A DNA stretch of 64,000 bases from PFL25 sp046260155 (GCA_046260155.1 JBJYXV010000048.1:69591-133590), one strand, 5' to 3'; counted from the stretch's first letter, positions 34,828 through 43,905 are shown. The notes: a model not told the origin generated them from the sequence alone. A program made the numbers and translations.

Positions 34828-35823
34828 CTATTCAGTGCGAATTTTACTCGCCCAAGACCGCTCTTTACGGTACCATTGGATTAATCTTGAAACCCCCGCA
34901 TCAAGCGAAACTTCGGGCTGCCATCCAAGCAGCTCCTGTGCTTTCTTTACACTCGCCCAATTCGCTTTCATGTCCGCAGGATGGGCAGGACGATAATTAA
35001 TCTCTGCCTTGTGGCCAATTTTCTCTTCGAATAAGGTGATTAATTCATTGATCTTTATGGTTTCATGCCCGCCAAGATTAATCACCTGAAAGCCCAATGG
35101 TTTCAAACCCAGGATGGTACCGCGGGCAATATCGTCCACATAGGTGAAACCGCGGGACTGCTCCCCATCACCATTTACCTGCAGCACCTTCCCCTCATGG
35201 ATCCATTGAGCAAATCGAAACATCACCATGTCCGGTCGTGCAGCAGGCCCATAAACCGTAAAGTACCGGAAAATGGTCACATCAATATCGTACAGGTAAT
35301 GGTAAGCATGGGCCAGGACCTCGGCTCCTTTCTTGCTGGCCGCATAGGGTTGAAGGGGTTCATCGCTCGAAGCATCTTCACCGGTTGGCAGTGGGGCTTC
35401 GGAGCCATAAATACTGGAAGTTGATGCGAGAATAAATTTGTTGATGCCATACCGGCGACAAATTTCCAGCAGGTTTAACGTACCGGTGATATTTGTATCC
35501 ACGTAAACCCAGGGATTCTCAACCGACTGCCGTACTCCTGCCCGTGCAGCAAGATTGATCACCGCCTCGAATTTTCGCTGGCTATCTTGCTGATATTCTT
35601 CCTGGAGTAAATTTTCCAACGACTCGAGATTCGAAATATCTATCCGGGCAAACTTAAATCTCTCCCTCTCCATCAACAACTTGAGGCGATATTCCTTCAT
35701 GCGTACATCGTAGGCATCATTCATATTATCAATGCCTACAACCCAATGACCATCATCGAGTAATAGTTCTGCAACCCGAGATGCAATAAAACCTGCGACG
35801 CCTGTTAGAAGATAATGAGCCAT
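34828..35823 (-). CDS. UDP-glucuronate 4-epimerase-like SDR
   Basis: A 331-residue extended SDR: YLLTGVAGFIASRVAELLLDDGH, GIDNMNDAYDVRMKEYRL, STSSIYGSEAPLP, the catalytic Tyr/Lys in YAASKKGAEVLAHAYHYLY, and RYFTVYGPAARPDMVMFRF, a segment typical of UDP-glucuronate 4-epimerases (CapI/LpsL). It would make UDP-galacturonate or epimerise a related uronic acid. It follows a UDP-HexNAc dehydrogenase gene by 38 bases, so its substrate may instead be the HexNAc-uronate made by that enzyme. Confidence 0.85.
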   Translation of the reverse strand: MAHYLLTGVAGFIASRVAELLLDDGHWVVGIDNMNDAYDVRMKEYRLKLLMERERFKFARIDISNLESLENLLQEEYQQDSQRKFEAVINLAARAGVRQSVENPWVYVDTNITGTLNLLEICRRYGINKFILASTSSIYGSEAPLPTGEDASSDEPLQPYAASKKGAEVLAHAYHYLYDIDVTIFRYFTVYGPAARPDMVMFRFAQWIHEGKVLQVNGDGEQSRGFTYVDDIARGTILGLKPLGFQVINLGGHETIKINELITLFEEKIGHKAEINYRPAHPADMKANWASVKKAQELLGWQPEVSLDAGVSRLIQWYRKERSWASKIRTE

Positions 35824-35861
35824 GATGTTCCTTGTTCCTTTGTACTCCGACCGTTTTCCGG

Positions 35862-37181
35862 TTATAAACGTACAACCCTTCGGTCACTCTTTCCAGCCTC
35901 CCCGAGCGCATTACGAGTGTCAATGACCAGTGCTGCATTTTCTAAAAGCGCAGTGTAATCGTACATGGAATGGTTGGTAACAATCACGACACAATTAGAA
36001 TCCTTAACGCTTTCAATCAAGTCACGAACACTTTCAAGGGACCAATCATCATGGTTGATCCTGGGGATAAAGGGATCGTGGTAGCTGACGGAGGCACCCT
36101 TTTGACCTAATAAACCGATGATATCCAGTGCGGGCGATTCCCGGATATCATCCACATCTGGTTTGTAGGCAACACCCACGACGAGAATTTTGCTGTTTTT
36201 CAAGGGGAGCCCCTGCTCATTAAGCGCATCCTGCACTTTACTGACCACATAACGAGGCATACCAGTGTTTATTTCCGAAGCCAGATCGATGAAGCGAGCT
36301 GTATAGTTCAGAGCTTTTAATTTCCAGGAAAGGTATAAAGGGTCGATAGGTATACAGTGCCCCCCAAGCCCTGGACCCGGTGTGAATTTCATGAAACCAA
36401 AAGGCTTTGTTGCAGCCGCGTCAATGATCTCCCACACATCCAATCCCAGGCGATCACACATGATTGCCATCTCGTTGACTAAACCGATATTGATCATCCG
36501 AAAGGTGTTCTCAAGCAGCTTGGTCATCTCGGCGCTCTCAGCAGAAGAAACCGGCACAACAGTCTTCAAAGCCTGGGCATACCACAATGCAGCAATTTCA
36601 GAGCAGGCAGGGGTGATACCCCCGATAACTTTAGGTGTATTGTAGGTAGTCCAATCTTCCCGACCTGGGTCCACGCGCTCTGGGGAAAATGCAAGAAAGA
36701 AATCTTCCCCCACTTTGAGTCCGCTGTTATCGCGTAATTTGGGAAGTAAAATTTCCCGTGTTGTTCCCGGGTACGTGGTAGATTCCAGCACCACAACCAC
36801 CCCGGGATGCATGTACTTTGCCATCTCGCCTGTGGCATCCAGTATGAAGGAAAGATCCGGATCACCTGTTTTCCTTAAAGGAGTTGGCACACAAATGCTG
36901 ACGGCATCTGCTTCCGTGATCGCAGAAAATTCAGTGGTCGCCTTAAATTTTCCAGATTCTATCAACCGGGCTACCTTTTCACTGGGTACATCCTGAACAT
37001 AACTTTTCCCGTCCTCGAGGGTATTTACTTTTTCAGGATTGGGTTCAACTCCGATTACCTCGAAGCCTGCCTCAGCAAAGATCGTTGCCAGCGGTAGACC
37101 AACGTATCCAAGCCCGAGAACCACGATCCTTGCAGAATGATCCAGGATTTTGCTTTCTAAGATTTGTTTATAGGTGTTCAT
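35862..37181 (-). CDS. UDP-N-acetyl-hexosamine 6-dehydrogenase (WbpA/WecC type)
   Basis: A 3-domain UDP-sugar dehydrogenase: VVLGLGYVGLPLATIFAEAGFEV, ICVPTPLRKTGDPDLS, VLESTTYPGTT, FSPERVDPG and the catalytic Cys in GPGLGGHCIPIDPLYLSWK. These sequences fit the UDP-GlcNAc/ManNAc group better than UDP-glucose dehydrogenase. It oxidises C6 to the acid. The ATG at 37181 has GAGAG five bases before it; a TTG at 37193 that overlaps the glycosylase stop is the alternative. Confidence 0.9.
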   Translation of the reverse strand: MNTYKQILESKILDHSARIVVLGLGYVGLPLATIFAEAGFEVIGVEPNPEKVNTLEDGKSYVQDVPSEKVARLIESGKFKATTEFSAITEADAVSICVPTPLRKTGDPDLSFILDATGEMAKYMHPGVVVVLESTTYPGTTREILLPKLRDNSGLKVGEDFFLAFSPERVDPGREDWTTYNTPKVIGGITPACSEIAALWYAQALKTVVPVSSAESAEMTKLLENTFRMINIGLVNEMAIMCDRLGLDVWEIIDAAATKPFGFMKFTPGPGLGGHCIPIDPLYLSWKLKALNYTARFIDLASEINTGMPRYVVSKVQDALNEQGLPLKNSKILVVGVAYKPDVDDIRESPALDIIGLLGQKGASVSYHDPFIPRINHDDWSLESVRDLIESVKDSNCVVIVTNHSMYDYTALLENAALVIDTRNALGEAGKSDRRVVRL

Positions 37182-37189
37182 TTGTTCTC

Positions 37190-37819
37190 TCAAAAAAGAC
37201 TCAGCTGCTTTGGTTCATCTTCCTCTTGCGATCTATTAAGATCGTTTTCTGGAATTTCTTTGGCGGAGGCGATCATTTCTGGAAGGTGTGAAAAATCCTC
37301 TTTTATGACGGGACGTAAAGAACCCTGGTGAAGCGCAGCAGCCGGATGGTACATCGGCACCACCAATCTGCCGTGTATTTTGGAGGGTTTTCCATGCACC
37401 TGGCTTATTTTCGAATTCGGAATCAGCAAATTCATTGAAAACCGTCCTAAAGTCACGATCACCTTGGGGTTAATTGCATCGATCTGTCGGTTCAGGTAGT
37501 TTGATGTGCAGGTTCCGACTTCTTCCGGGAGGGGATCGCGATTTTCAGGTGGACGGCATTTGACAACATTCGTGATAAAAACCTCTTCCCGACTGAGACC
37601 GATATCCGCCAGGAGTTCCTCAAGGAATTTACCAGCTGCACCAACAAACGGTCGTCCTTGTTGATTTTCATGAAATCCAGGTCCCTCGCCAATAAACATG
37701 ATATCCGAATTTACCGGTCCTTCTCCTGGTACTGCATTCTTCCTGGAGTGATAAAGCTCACACTTTGTGCAAGTAGAAACTTCTCTGGAAATTGCGATTA
37801 AGATTTCTTCAGAATTCAT
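37190..37819 (-). CDS. Family 4 uracil-DNA glycosylase
   Basis: The 209-residue protein has the family 4/UDGa pattern: CTKCELYHSR (iron-sulfur Cys pair), FIGEGPGFHENQQGRPFVGAAGKFL, KCRPPENRDPLPEE with further cysteines, and the uracil-site MYHPAAALHQ. It removes uracil from DNA in base-excision repair and carries a [4Fe-4S] cluster. It is 41 bases after rimI on the same strand, so it is probably part of the tsaE-tsaB-rimI operon. Confidence 0.93.
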   Translation of the reverse strand: MNSEEILIAISREVSTCTKCELYHSRKNAVPGEGPVNSDIMFIGEGPGFHENQQGRPFVGAAGKFLEELLADIGLSREEVFITNVVKCRPPENRDPLPEEVGTCTSNYLNRQIDAINPKVIVTLGRFSMNLLIPNSKISQVHGKPSKIHGRLVVPMYHPAAALHQGSLRPVIKEDFSHLPEMIASAKEIPENDLNRSQEEDEPKQLSLF

Positions 37820-37860
37820 ACTGCACCTCTTTCTCCAAGATCACCGAGTATAAATCGCGT

Positions 37861-38385
37861 TCAGCTCAATACTTTTCGAGCTTTAATCAGCTCGGAAGAT
37901 TTGACCCATTCTGTCAGGTTATCAAGATTCATTAACAATGCATCCTCTTTATTATCAATATAATACTTCCGTCTGCGATGAACGACTTGAAAACCAAATT
38001 TCTGATACAGGGTTTGAGCCGCTTGATTGCTGGTTCTTACTTCCAGCATCGCCTTGCATGCTCCTTTCCCTTCAGCCTCCAACAAGACCGCTTCAATCAG
38101 CTTGGTTGCAATTCCCTGATTGCGATAATCAGGGTGCACCGCAATAGTAGCAATATGTGCTTCATCAAGGATCAACCAGACATCGATCAGTCCCAGGATT
38201 AACCCTCTGGATTGATTATCGCTATCCTCGGCAACACGCAGCAGAGCATTTGAATTATCGAATAGATCATGGCGATATGCACTTTCAGGCCAGGGCAGGC
38301 TGAAAGATAAGCGGTCGATGACCATCACCGCATCGAGATCATCCTCCTGCATAGGACGAATTATGATCCGTTTGTTTTCAATCAT
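37861..38385 (-). CDS. rimI: Ribosomal protein N-terminal acetyltransferase (RimI type)
   Basis: The 174-residue GNAT protein has IIIRPMQEDDLDAVMVIDRLSF, the acetyl-CoA site HPDYRNQGIATKLIEAV and MLEVRTSNQAAQTLYQKFGFQVVHRR. RimI acetylates the N-terminus of ribosomal protein S18 and is very often encoded next to tsaB, as here with an ATGA overlap. The family assignment rests on motif and context. Confidence 0.9.
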   Translation of the reverse strand: MIENKRIIIRPMQEDDLDAVMVIDRLSFSLPWPESAYRHDLFDNSNALLRVAEDSDNQSRGLILGLIDVWLILDEAHIATIAVHPDYRNQGIATKLIEAVLLEAEGKGACKAMLEVRTSNQAAQTLYQKFGFQVVHRRRKYYIDNKEDALLMNLDNLTEWVKSSELIKARKVLS

Positions 38386-39053
38386 TCGGAAATTTTTTCT
38401 TTGTGATGAAGATAAATAGGAGCCAGCGATGCAGGGTCATCGGTTTGACCTTTTCGCCATCGACGCCACCCCAATTCTGCTAAAAACGAGGGTCGCCGGA
38501 GACATTGCACAGGCGAAGGTAAAATCACATTCTTGCGTTTACGCCTTAATATTCGCCGCTCTTCAACTGTAAGTTCGCCGCATACTATAGTTGGGGATTT
38601 AATCCCTGCTGCCAATTCACGATAGGTCATCACCTGTGGATCCTGTTTCGACTTCCAGGTTCCAGATGTATTCTTGTACCACCCGATTGCTAGCCGTCCT
38701 CTTCCCGCATGTAATACAGCAGCCATTGGAATTCTATCCGGAGGTTGGGAAGCAGCCAAAATATCAAGAGTAGGTATTCCAATAATTTGCAGACGGCTGG
38801 CTAGGGTCATCCCTTTTGCAAATGCCAGCCCAATTCTTAATCCGGTAAATGATCCGGGACCGATAGCGACTGCGACAACCTGCAAATCACTCATCGGAAT
38901 GCTTGCTCTTTTCATTAGTGCATCAACGGTTGGAGCCAATTCAACGGTGTGAAATTGTTCACTCTGCCACACCATTTCACTCAATACTTGGATACCATCG
39001 TATAAAGCCACTCCGATTGTACGAGTTGAGGTATCGATAGCCAGCAGCATCAT
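38382..39053 (-). CDS. tsaB: tRNA t6A synthesis protein TsaB
   Basis: The 223-residue protein has the ASKHA-fold pattern of TsaB: LLAIDTSTRTIGVALYDG, the VAIGPGSFTGLRIGLAFAKGM signature, and a C-terminal half typical of the family. TsaB works with TsaD and TsaE to form threonylcarbamoyladenosine at position 37 of tRNAs reading ANN codons. Its ATG overlaps the TGA of tsaE and its end overlaps rimI. Confidence 0.95.
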   Translation of the reverse strand: MMLLAIDTSTRTIGVALYDGIQVLSEMVWQSEQFHTVELAPTVDALMKRASIPMSDLQVVAVAIGPGSFTGLRIGLAFAKGMTLASRLQIIGIPTLDILAASQPPDRIPMAAVLHAGRGRLAIGWYKNTSGTWKSKQDPQVMTYRELAAGIKSPTIVCGELTVEERRILRRKRKNVILPSPVQCLRRPSFLAELGWRRWRKGQTDDPASLAPIYLHHKEKISE

Positions 39054-39547
39054 AAACCCCCATATATCCGCATGCGGAATTTATCCAGCAGCGATTCGTA
39101 ATATTCTCCCCGCGCGGTGAAAATCAAATCCCGCTGGTTCTCATCAACTATGCGCAAGGATACCCACAAGTGGTCCTTTGGAAGCGCTGCACTGATCCGA
39201 TCTGCCCACTCCACAACCAGTGGACCAGTATCGATGTATGCGCCTAAATCAAGTTCTTCAGCTTCTTTTGCGTCCTTCATGCGGTATGCATCCAGGTGAT
39301 GAAATTTTCCCCCATCCAATCTACGGTAGATGTTTAGTAGCACAAATGTTGGGCTGGTTACCCTATCAAGTGAACCCCAGCCAGCTGCCATGCCCTGGAC
39401 GAAAACTGTTTTGCCTGAACCGAGATCTCCTTCCAGACAGATCACATCCCCAGCCTCCAAGATCGTACCCAGCCTGATTCCCACCCGGCGGGTATATTCG
39501 GTCCCCCGGCTGATGAATTCAATGGAGTGTTGGTCAAGAATTGGCAT
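39050..39547 (-). CDS. tsaE: tRNA t6A synthesis ATPase TsaE
   Basis: The 165-residue protein has the P-loop GDLGSGKTVFVQGMAAGWG, then SPTFVLLNIYRRLDGGKFHHLDAYRM and a VVEWADRI segment, as in TsaE. It is the ATPase of the t6A system. The ATG lies exactly six bases after a TATAAT, so the mRNA should begin with the start codon (see promoter feature). It heads the tsaE-tsaB-rimI group. Confidence 0.95.
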   Translation of the reverse strand: MPILDQHSIEFISRGTEYTRRVGIRLGTILEAGDVICLEGDLGSGKTVFVQGMAAGWGSLDRVTSPTFVLLNIYRRLDGGKFHHLDAYRMKDAKEAEELDLGAYIDTGPLVVEWADRISAALPKDHLWVSLRIVDENQRDLIFTARGEYYESLLDKFRMRIYGGL

Positions 39548-39553
39548 GGCTGG

Positions 39554-39582
39554 ATTATAAGCTGTGCTGGAAACAAAGTGAA
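39554..39582 (-). promoter_or_regulatory. Promoter of tsaE, predicted leaderless transcript
   Basis: On the minus strand: -35 TTCACT (577-582), 17-base spacer, -10 TATAAT (554-559). Counting from the -10, +1 falls on the A of the tsaE ATG at 39547. No Shine-Dalgarno precedes the ATG. Confidence 0.62.
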
Positions 39583-39615
39583 GGGCAATTAATTAAAATC
39601 AGGTCTGATATTTGA

Positions 39616-41781
39616 CTATCCCTTGATCTCCAATTTTGCTAAAGAAGCTGCCAACCGCTTTAACCCCTCTCCCGCAAAAAAAACATCCACAATTTCATCA
39701 TCGTCCTGTAAACGGCTGTTCAATACCAATCCTTCACCCCAGGTCGGGTGGAGTACGGTCAGCCCTGCATGATACTCGGGTTCAACTTTTGATTCTGAGG
39801 GGATTTCCTTCCTTTCCCAGCGAGTAGGACTGGATCGAATCGCCCGGGTACGGCTGATTGAGCGGGGGCTGCCTTCGATTAATTCGTCGGGTATATCTCC
39901 CAAGAACCGGGAGACATCTACAGGTTCAGAATAACCAAAGGAGCTGCGATTGAGGGGTGTTACCAGGAATAAGCGGTCCTTCGCCCTGGTAATTCCAACG
40001 TAGAACAATCTTCGCTCTTCTTGTCTTCCTTCTGGCTCATCAAACGATCGAAAATGGGGTAAAGTACCATCACTTAATCCAACGATATAAACGATTGGAA
40101 ATTCCAAGCCCTTTGCAGCATGCAGGGTGAGTAGGGTAGGTACATCAGTGCTTGCATCGATTGTATCTTGATCGGAAACCAGAGCAACTCTCTCGAGGAA
40201 TTCATCCAGCCCCTGGTTCTGATATTCAGCAGCCAGGCGGCGTAATTCCATGATATTTTCCCAGCGATCATTACCTTCATCAGTGCCATCATCAATATAC
40301 CCCCGGTACCCGCTCTCCTCAATGATGCGATCCATTAATTCAAGTGTTGTTGAATGGTTTTGAGCCGACCACCAACCGTTGAACATCACCCCAAACTTTG
40401 AGAGTGCCTGTGCTATCCGCTTTTGAAAGCGATCTAAATAGCGAGAATCTAGATCACTGATCTCAATGATCATCTCACCGGGTGAGACTCCAACTTGCTG
40501 GGATATTTTTCTCAATTCCATCACACTTTTTTCACCAATACCCCGTGTGGGTACGTTGATGATCCGTAATAAGCTGAACTCGTCATTCGGGTTTTGCACC
40601 AATCGCAGGTAGGCGATTATGTCTTTAATCTCCCGCCTGCCGTAGAATCGCTGTGCCCCAACCAATTTATAGGGTAGACCTGATTGTAAAAAAGCTTCTT
40701 CAAGCAGGCGGGATTGAGCATTCGTGCGGTACATGACTGCGAAATCCCCCGGGCTGGCCTGGTGATTGCCCACAAAACGAGCGATGGAATCAACGACAAA
40801 AATTGCTTCTTCCCGGTCATCATAGGTCTCACGCAGCACGATCTTTTCGCCTTTTCCACGCTGTGTGATCAACTTCTTTGGGGTTCTATTTGGATTACGA
40901 TCGATCACCGCCATGGCAACATCCAGGATGTTTTGAGTTGAGCGGTAATTCTGTTCCAGCAGGATCACTTGTGCATCAGGATAATCGCGTTCGAATCTGA
41001 GAACATTCCGATAATCTGCCCCTCGCCAGGCATAGATGGATTGGTCAGCATCTCCCACGACGAAGATATTCTTGTGAGTTGAAGCCAGATGGTTCAAAAG
41101 TTTGTATTGGGCGAGATTTGTATCCTGGAATTCATCAACCAGTACATGTTGAAACTTCTTGGCGTACTTACTTCTTACGAGTGCATCTTCCGCCAGGAGC
41201 CGGGCTGTCCACAAAAGCAGGTCATCAAAATCGAGCGCATTGCTGATCAACAGCAGCTCCTGGTAGCGAGAATAAACCCTTTTCACCACTTCATCGCGAT
41301 AATTCTGGGGAATAAATTCATCAGGTAGTAGCAGTTCATTTTTTGCTCGAGAAATTGAACCAAGTACACTGTGAGGAGAATACCTTTTGGGTTCGATATT
41401 CAAATCTGCCAGAGCTCGTTTCACCACACTGATCTGATCATCCGTATCAAAAATGACGTAATTGGAATTAAATGGCAGATTTTCAGCTTCATAGCGTAAT
41501 ATTCTTGCACAGGTGGCATGAAAAGTCCCCAGGGTTAATCCTTGTGTCTGGTTTCCAACCAATTCTGCCACCCGGTTTTCCATCTCTCGAGCTGCTTTAT
41601 TGGTAAACGTGACCGCCAAAATATGGTATGGCCGGACACCCAGATTTCCGATGAGATAGGCAATTCTTTGGGTCAGGACGCGCGTCTTGCCAGAACCGGG
41701 TCCTGCTAAAACAAGGACAGGCCCAACCCCGGCAGTCACTGCTTCATATTGTTGCGCATTTAAATTGCTGAGATGATCCAT
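39616..41781 (-). CDS. pcrA: UvrD/PcrA-type DNA helicase
   Basis: The 721-residue helicase has the N-terminal LNAQQYEAVTAG Q-motif, Walker A AGPGSGKTRVLTQRIAYL, Walker B LVDEFQDTN, LLEQNYRSTQNI, and LLTLHAAKGLEF near the end of the helicase core, the order expected for superfamily 1A 3'-5' helicases. The C-terminal ~50 residues (VLHPTWGEGLVLN to GLKRLAASLAKLE) look like the Tudor-like RNA-polymerase-binding domain of PcrA. It unwinds DNA in repair and replication-restart, and possibly pulls RNA polymerase back. Start choice agrees with the usual MDxLxxLNxxQ N-terminus. Confidence 0.95.
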   Translation of the reverse strand: MDHLSNLNAQQYEAVTAGVGPVLVLAGPGSGKTRVLTQRIAYLIGNLGVRPYHILAVTFTNKAAREMENRVAELVGNQTQGLTLGTFHATCARILRYEAENLPFNSNYVIFDTDDQISVVKRALADLNIEPKRYSPHSVLGSISRAKNELLLPDEFIPQNYRDEVVKRVYSRYQELLLISNALDFDDLLLWTARLLAEDALVRSKYAKKFQHVLVDEFQDTNLAQYKLLNHLASTHKNIFVVGDADQSIYAWRGADYRNVLRFERDYPDAQVILLEQNYRSTQNILDVAMAVIDRNPNRTPKKLITQRGKGEKIVLRETYDDREEAIFVVDSIARFVGNHQASPGDFAVMYRTNAQSRLLEEAFLQSGLPYKLVGAQRFYGRREIKDIIAYLRLVQNPNDEFSLLRIINVPTRGIGEKSVMELRKISQQVGVSPGEMIIEISDLDSRYLDRFQKRIAQALSKFGVMFNGWWSAQNHSTTLELMDRIIEESGYRGYIDDGTDEGNDRWENIMELRRLAAEYQNQGLDEFLERVALVSDQDTIDASTDVPTLLTLHAAKGLEFPIVYIVGLSDGTLPHFRSFDEPEGRQEERRLFYVGITRAKDRLFLVTPLNRSSFGYSEPVDVSRFLGDIPDELIEGSPRSISRTRAIRSSPTRWERKEIPSESKVEPEYHAGLTVLHPTWGEGLVLNSRLQDDDEIVDVFFAGEGLKRLAASLAKLEIKG

Positions 41782-41789
41782 ACGGGAGG

Positions 41790-41818
41790 ATTGTAACGTC
41801 AGCGATGGTAGGTGTCAA
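41790..41818 (-). promoter_or_regulatory. Consensus promoter of pcrA, predicted leaderless transcript
   Basis: On the minus strand: -35 TTGACA (813-818), exact 17-base spacer, -10 TACAAT (790-795). The -10 ends eight bases before the ATG at 41781, so +1 should be the G at 41783 or the A of the ATG itself. The bases in between cannot hold a ribosome binding site. Confidence 0.78.
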
Positions 41819-41877
41819 CTTTCAAGCTTTGTCGAATTAATTTCCAGCCCCCCTGGGAAGCAAAATCGTTTGTAAAG

Positions 41878-41883
41878 TATAAT
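41878..41883 (+). promoter_or_regulatory. -10 box of the DNA methyltransferase gene
   Basis: A perfect TATAAT lies 28 bases before the ATG at 41912 in the 130-base divergent gap. No convincing -35 at 17 bases (GGGAAG). A Shine-Dalgarno AGGA at 41901-41904 precedes the ATG. Confidence 0.4.
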
Positions 41884-41911
41884 CCTCAGAAATAAGTATC
41901 AGGAATAATTC

Positions 41912-42778
41912 ATGGTAAATCAAATTTTTCAGCACTCGTGTGAAGATATGCCAGAAATTGAGAACGACTCCGTGGCTTTAACGGTAACTTCTCCCCCATA
42001 TTGGAACGCAATCGATTACGATATTCACGCTGAAAATAATAACCAATTTTATCGTACTAGAGAGTATTCAATTAACTATACGGATTACCAGACCTATCTG
42101 GGTTGGTTGGAACAAATTTTTCTTGAAGTCCTGCGGGTGACAAAACCTGGGGGGTTCTGTGCGATCGTGATTGGCACGGTCCTGCTAGATGGCAATCACT
42201 ATCCAGTCCCTTATGATCTCAGTGCCCGATTAACCAACCAGGGTTGGCTGTTTCACCAAGACATCATCTGGCACAAGTGTACTGCCGGGGTGAAACGTGC
42301 TGGCGTATTTATCCAGAAACCTTATCCCGGTTATTATTATCCGAACATAATGAGCGAATATATATTAGTTTTCAGAAAGCCGGGTCCAAAAATATTCTCA
42401 GGGCGTTCTTCCGCAGAGAAAGATGCTGCTGAATTTTGCATCGACTCCCTTTTTACGGTGGAAATCGCAAATAATATCTGGCATATCGCGCCTGTTCCAC
42501 CTGGTGCGATCAAACACCCAGCTCCTTTTCCCGAGGAAATTCCTTTTCGTTTGATCTCGTTATATTCCTATCCAGGAGAACTCATTCTGGATCCTTTCAC
42601 CGGCTCAGGCCAAACATTGAAAGTTGCCCGGGCACTGAAACGAAATTATTACGGGTATGAACAAATTCCTGGTTATGTCGATTTAGCCAATAAAAGAATT
42701 GGTGAACCCCTTTCTATCCGTAAAAAGCAGCTGACCGCAGTATTTAAAAAGATCACTCCTGGAGAAATGTCCGCATAG
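41912..42778 (+). CDS. Orphan DNA methyltransferase (probable N4-cytosine type)
   Basis: The 288-residue protein has catalytic motif IV as VTSPPYWNAIDY near the N-terminus and the SAM-binding motif I as ILDPFTGSGQTLKVA near the C-terminus, the circularly permuted order of amino-methyltransferases. TSPPYW is more usual for N4-cytosine than for N6-adenine enzymes. No restriction endonuclease or specificity gene is beside it, so it appears solitary and could act in regulation or mismatch-strand marking. It is followed 66 bases later by holB on the same strand. Confidence 0.83.
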   Translation: MVNQIFQHSCEDMPEIENDSVALTVTSPPYWNAIDYDIHAENNNQFYRTREYSINYTDYQTYLGWLEQIFLEVLRVTKPGGFCAIVIGTVLLDGNHYPVPYDLSARLTNQGWLFHQDIIWHKCTAGVKRAGVFIQKPYPGYYYPNIMSEYILVFRKPGPKIFSGRSSAEKDAAEFCIDSLFTVEIANNIWHIAPVPPGAIKHPAPFPEEIPFRLISLYSYPGELILDPFTGSGQTLKVARALKRNYYGYEQIPGYVDLANKRIGEPLSIRKKQLTAVFKKITPGEMSA

Positions 42779-42844
42779 CAGAGCCATGGTGATCCGCTCT
42801 TGCCCAACTTTCAAATGGTCGTACAAATTAGGAACGAAGAATTA

Positions 42845-43846
42845 ATGAGCACGAAGAATTGGAACATCATCGGTCATGAATGGGCTGTCAGATCACTTCA
42901 ACAGCACGTAATCCGTGGTATTCAAAAGCAAGCTTACTTGATCACCGGACCGGAAAGTGTCGGCAGGCGGACACTAGCTATTCGCTTTGCCCAGGCCCTG
43001 AACTGCCTCAAACCTCCAGTAGATGGAGGTCCATGTCTGGGATGTTCATCCTGTGAACAATTTGAAAGGATGGTACATCCAGATTTGACAGTCGTCGAAT
43101 CAGATGGCAGAGGAGTTCAGATTAAAGTCGACCAGGTGAGAGATCTCCAATATGATTTACACTTAGCCCCTTATCAAGCAAAATACCGCATTGCCCTGCT
43201 GTTAAGATTTGAAGAAGCAAATTTTTTCACCTATAACGCGTTGCTGAAAACCCTGGAAGAACCACCGGCAAAGGTGATCATATTGATCACAGCAGATAAT
43301 GCTGAGAAATTATTACCCACAATAGTTTCCCGCTGTGAAGTCATCCGTTTACAAGCGGTGCCAGCACTCACATTAAATCAAGGCCTCCAATCCCGATGGC
43401 TGGTCCCCCCTGCTGAGGCTGATTTGCTCGCCCACATTTCTGGAGGCAGACCTGGTTACAGTTTCCAGCTCTACCAGAAACCAGAATTACTGGCCCAAAG
43501 AAACCAATGGATAGCCGATTTATCCATGCTGCTGACCTCAAACAGAGTCGCAAGATTTGCGTATGCAGACAATCTGAGAAAGAATCGTAGCGATATCTAT
43601 CCGTCGCTAAGGATTTGGCAAGGTTTCTGGCGCGATGTTTTACTGAGATCGGGCAACAGCAGTTCAGAAATCACCAATATTGATTTTGAGGAAGAGATTG
43701 ATCGCCTTTCACAAGAAGTGCAAAAGGAAAAGGTGATCGAGATTTTGACTGCTATCGATCGATTATTTGAACTGCTGGACCACAATGTTAATCCCCGCCT
43801 GGCGATCGAGGATTTGATGTTGATTTTCCCCTTCATGAAGGATTAA
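42845..43846 (+). CDS. holB: DNA polymerase III clamp-loader subunit delta-prime
   Basis: The AAA+ protein starts NIIGHEWAVRSLQQHVI, has a degenerate P-loop GPESVGRRT (no Lys, as expected for delta-prime), a zinc module CLGCSSCEQF, YNALLKTLEEPPAKVIILI (sensor/Walker-B region) and the IVSRCEVIRL arginine-finger SRC motif. It loads the sliding clamp during replication. The ATG at 42845 was preferred over a TTG 15 codons upstream because the family starts shortly before the HEWA helix. The product is ~333 residues. Confidence 0.88.
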   Translation: MSTKNWNIIGHEWAVRSLQQHVIRGIQKQAYLITGPESVGRRTLAIRFAQALNCLKPPVDGGPCLGCSSCEQFERMVHPDLTVVESDGRGVQIKVDQVRDLQYDLHLAPYQAKYRIALLLRFEEANFFTYNALLKTLEEPPAKVIILITADNAEKLLPTIVSRCEVIRLQAVPALTLNQGLQSRWLVPPAEADLLAHISGGRPGYSFQLYQKPELLAQRNQWIADLSMLLTSNRVARFAYADNLRKNRSDIYPSLRIWQGFWRDVLLRSGNSSSEITNIDFEEEIDRLSQEVQKEKVIEILTAIDRLFELLDHNVNPRLAIEDLMLIFPFMKD

Positions 43847-43896
43847 TTCATGGATTTATCGCTAACCGCTCAGTACTAAATACAAAACCGGACTTA

Positions 43897-43905
43897 TGCT
43901 ATACT
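43897..43905 (+). promoter_or_regulatory. Extended -10 element upstream of the histidine kinase
   Basis: TGC-TATACT (43897-43905) is an extended -10 motif in the 199-base gap between holB and the kinase gene. No good -35 is seen. A transcript from here would have a leader of roughly 135 bases. Nothing else was recognised in the gap. Confidence 0.35.
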
